From positions 1-13,317 of the forward strand of contig JACQCJ010000020.1 of assembly GCA_016201685.1 (NCBI GenBank): 13,317 nt of DNA, in the 5' to 3' direction. Every line of letters begins with the position of its first letter. The stretch's first letter is position 1. Shown here piece after piece: positions 12,499-13,317 of this stretch. The stretch comes from Candidatus Peregrinibacteria bacterium (GTDB lineage Bacteria; Patescibacteriota; Gracilibacteria; Peribacterales; Peribacteraceae). The notes under the pieces are model-generated. The model searched no databases. It saw nothing but the letters and a program-made list of their open reading frames with translations, and was not told the origin of the DNA. Both the position numbers and the translations under genes were made by a program.

Positions 12499-13317
12499 TC
12501 ACCAGGGACATCGATCCAGGGACGTGACTTCACATTCGAGCGGAACGCTTTGGAGCCGGCTACGCATCTCGGTGTCTGTGAGGAGTCCCGGTTCGGCGCC
12601 GATGACGCCAAGGACGCTTGTCGCATTCATGGTACCCGCGCGGAGCATCTCTGGCAAGTCCAGACCCGCGAGAATCGCCCACGTCGCGCCGGCGCCGAAC
12701 GCATCACCCGCGCCGGTCGTGTCGATCACGGGAGCGTCGAGAATTCCGCAGTGCACGAGCTGCCTTCCATCGTACGCCATCGATCCGCGCTTGCCATCAG
12801 TGATGCAGGCGATCGTCGCTCCGGCTTCCGCAAACGCCCGGAACGCATCGGTGACCGTTTTCGCTTTGGTGAACTGCAGCGCTTCCTCCTTATTCAAGAC
12901 GAGGAAACCGGTGCACGAGAGCAGCTTCGCGTTCTGCGCCTCGCGCATCCCCGATTCGAGTTGGCTGCCGCCCGGGTTCCACGTGAGGCCGGGGCCCCCC
13001 GATTCTTCGAGGATGTTCACGAGATCATCCTCGATCATGCAGCTCTTCTCGTCGATGTGGTTCAAGTAGATCCACTCGACACTCGCCGCGGCGCTGCGGT
13101 CGAACGTGGCATCCGCGAGATGACTGTTCGTTCCGGGCTCGTAGAGGATGATCCGCTCGCCGCTGCTCACGGAGAGAATGATGGAGAAGCTCGACGTTTC
13201 ACCTTCGACGACCGTCACGCACGAGGTGTCGACGCCCTCCTCCTCAAAGTTCTTGAGCAGCCGCTCGCCCCACTGGTCGCTCCCCACGACCCCCAGGAAT
13301 CCGGCGTCGCACCCGAG
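12499..13317 (-). CDS. PfkB-family carbohydrate/nucleoside kinase (partial, N-terminus outside window)
   Basis: Phosphorylates a sugar or nucleoside with ATP; the exact substrate cannot be told. The frame is open to the right edge, giving 272 visible residues. The first, GFLGVVGSDQWGERLLKNFE, then EEGVDTSCV, match the region after the family's N-terminal signature. Near the C-terminus, VIDTTGAGDAFGAG (about 12690-12730) is PfkB signature 2, with the anion-hole GAGD and its catalytic aspartate. A ribokinase-like middle contains LTWNPGGSQLESGM and VLNKEEALQF. About 30-40 N-terminal residues are probably missing. It ends close to, or overlaps, the start of the 203-aa gene, so the two may be co-transcribed. 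Confidence 0.9.
   Translation of the reverse strand, partial: LGCDAGFLGVVGSDQWGERLLKNFEEEGVDTSCVTVVEGETSSFSIILSVSSGERIILYEPGTNSHLADATFDRSAAASVEWIYLNHIDEKSCMIEDDLVNILEESGGPGLTWNPGGSQLESGMREAQNAKLLSCTGFLVLNKEEALQFTKAKTVTDAFRAFAEAGATIACITDGKRGSMAYDGRQLVHCGILDAPVIDTTGAGDAFGAGATWAILAGLDLPEMLRAGTMNATSVLGVIGAEPGLLTDTEMRSRLQSVPLECEVTSLDRCPW

Overview
This is a G+C-rich, gene-dense bacterial window. It most resembles the small genomes of the Candidate Phyla Radiation, with Peregrinibacteria/Peribacteria as a tentative guess. The guess rests on the mix of families, the scarcity of Shine-Dalgarno sequences before start codons, and a 203-residue protein (11849-12460) that looks like an uncharacterised CPR family. 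No 16S gene is present, so the taxonomy is weak. One gene (4443-6332) is visibly more A+T-rich than the rest.

Layout: the minus strand opens with the ribosomal stalk genes rplL (cut by the window edge) and rplJ. They have a roughly 200-nt leader that resembles an L10 autoregulatory leader and a good promoter at 1154-1181. A 560-nt non-coding gap (949-1508) separates them from the divergent plus-strand pair rel (long RelA/SpoT protein) and an EamA-type transporter. The gap also holds a series of hairpins (1171-1428), possibly an unidentified structured RNA. From 4443 onward everything is on the minus strand. In transcription order from the right edge: a PfkB-family sugar kinase (partial), the 203-aa protein, a membrane-anchored TPR protein, a membrane-anchored protein of unknown function, secF, tig (trigger factor), and a 629-aa protein with a HicA-like C-terminus that has its own promoter and terminator.

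How the genes relate: rplJ/rplL, rel, secF and tig are housekeeping functions (ribosome stalk, (p)ppGpp synthesis, protein export, co-translational folding). Most minus-strand genes from 6412 to 12460 are separated by 60-220 bp rather than overlapping, and several appear to be separately promoted. Four intergenic gaps carry short tandem or inverted repeats with a 7-nt period, a different heptamer in each. A TACACT -10-like box lies 6-8 nt before the start codons of secF, the 470-aa membrane protein and the TPR protein, and variant boxes lie 6-7 nt before two further starts. This suggests leaderless or near-leaderless mRNAs.

Most interesting points: (1) the large protein ending in a HicA-like domain with its GSH motif, with no HicB antitoxin beside it, plus a consensus TTGACA promoter containing a perfect 7-bp inverted repeat; (2) a Rel protein with an intact synthetase domain but a destroyed HD hydrolase centre and no C-terminal ACT domain; (3) the heptamer repeat family; (4) the possible leaderless promoter pattern; (5) the hairpin-rich non-coding region next to rplJ.
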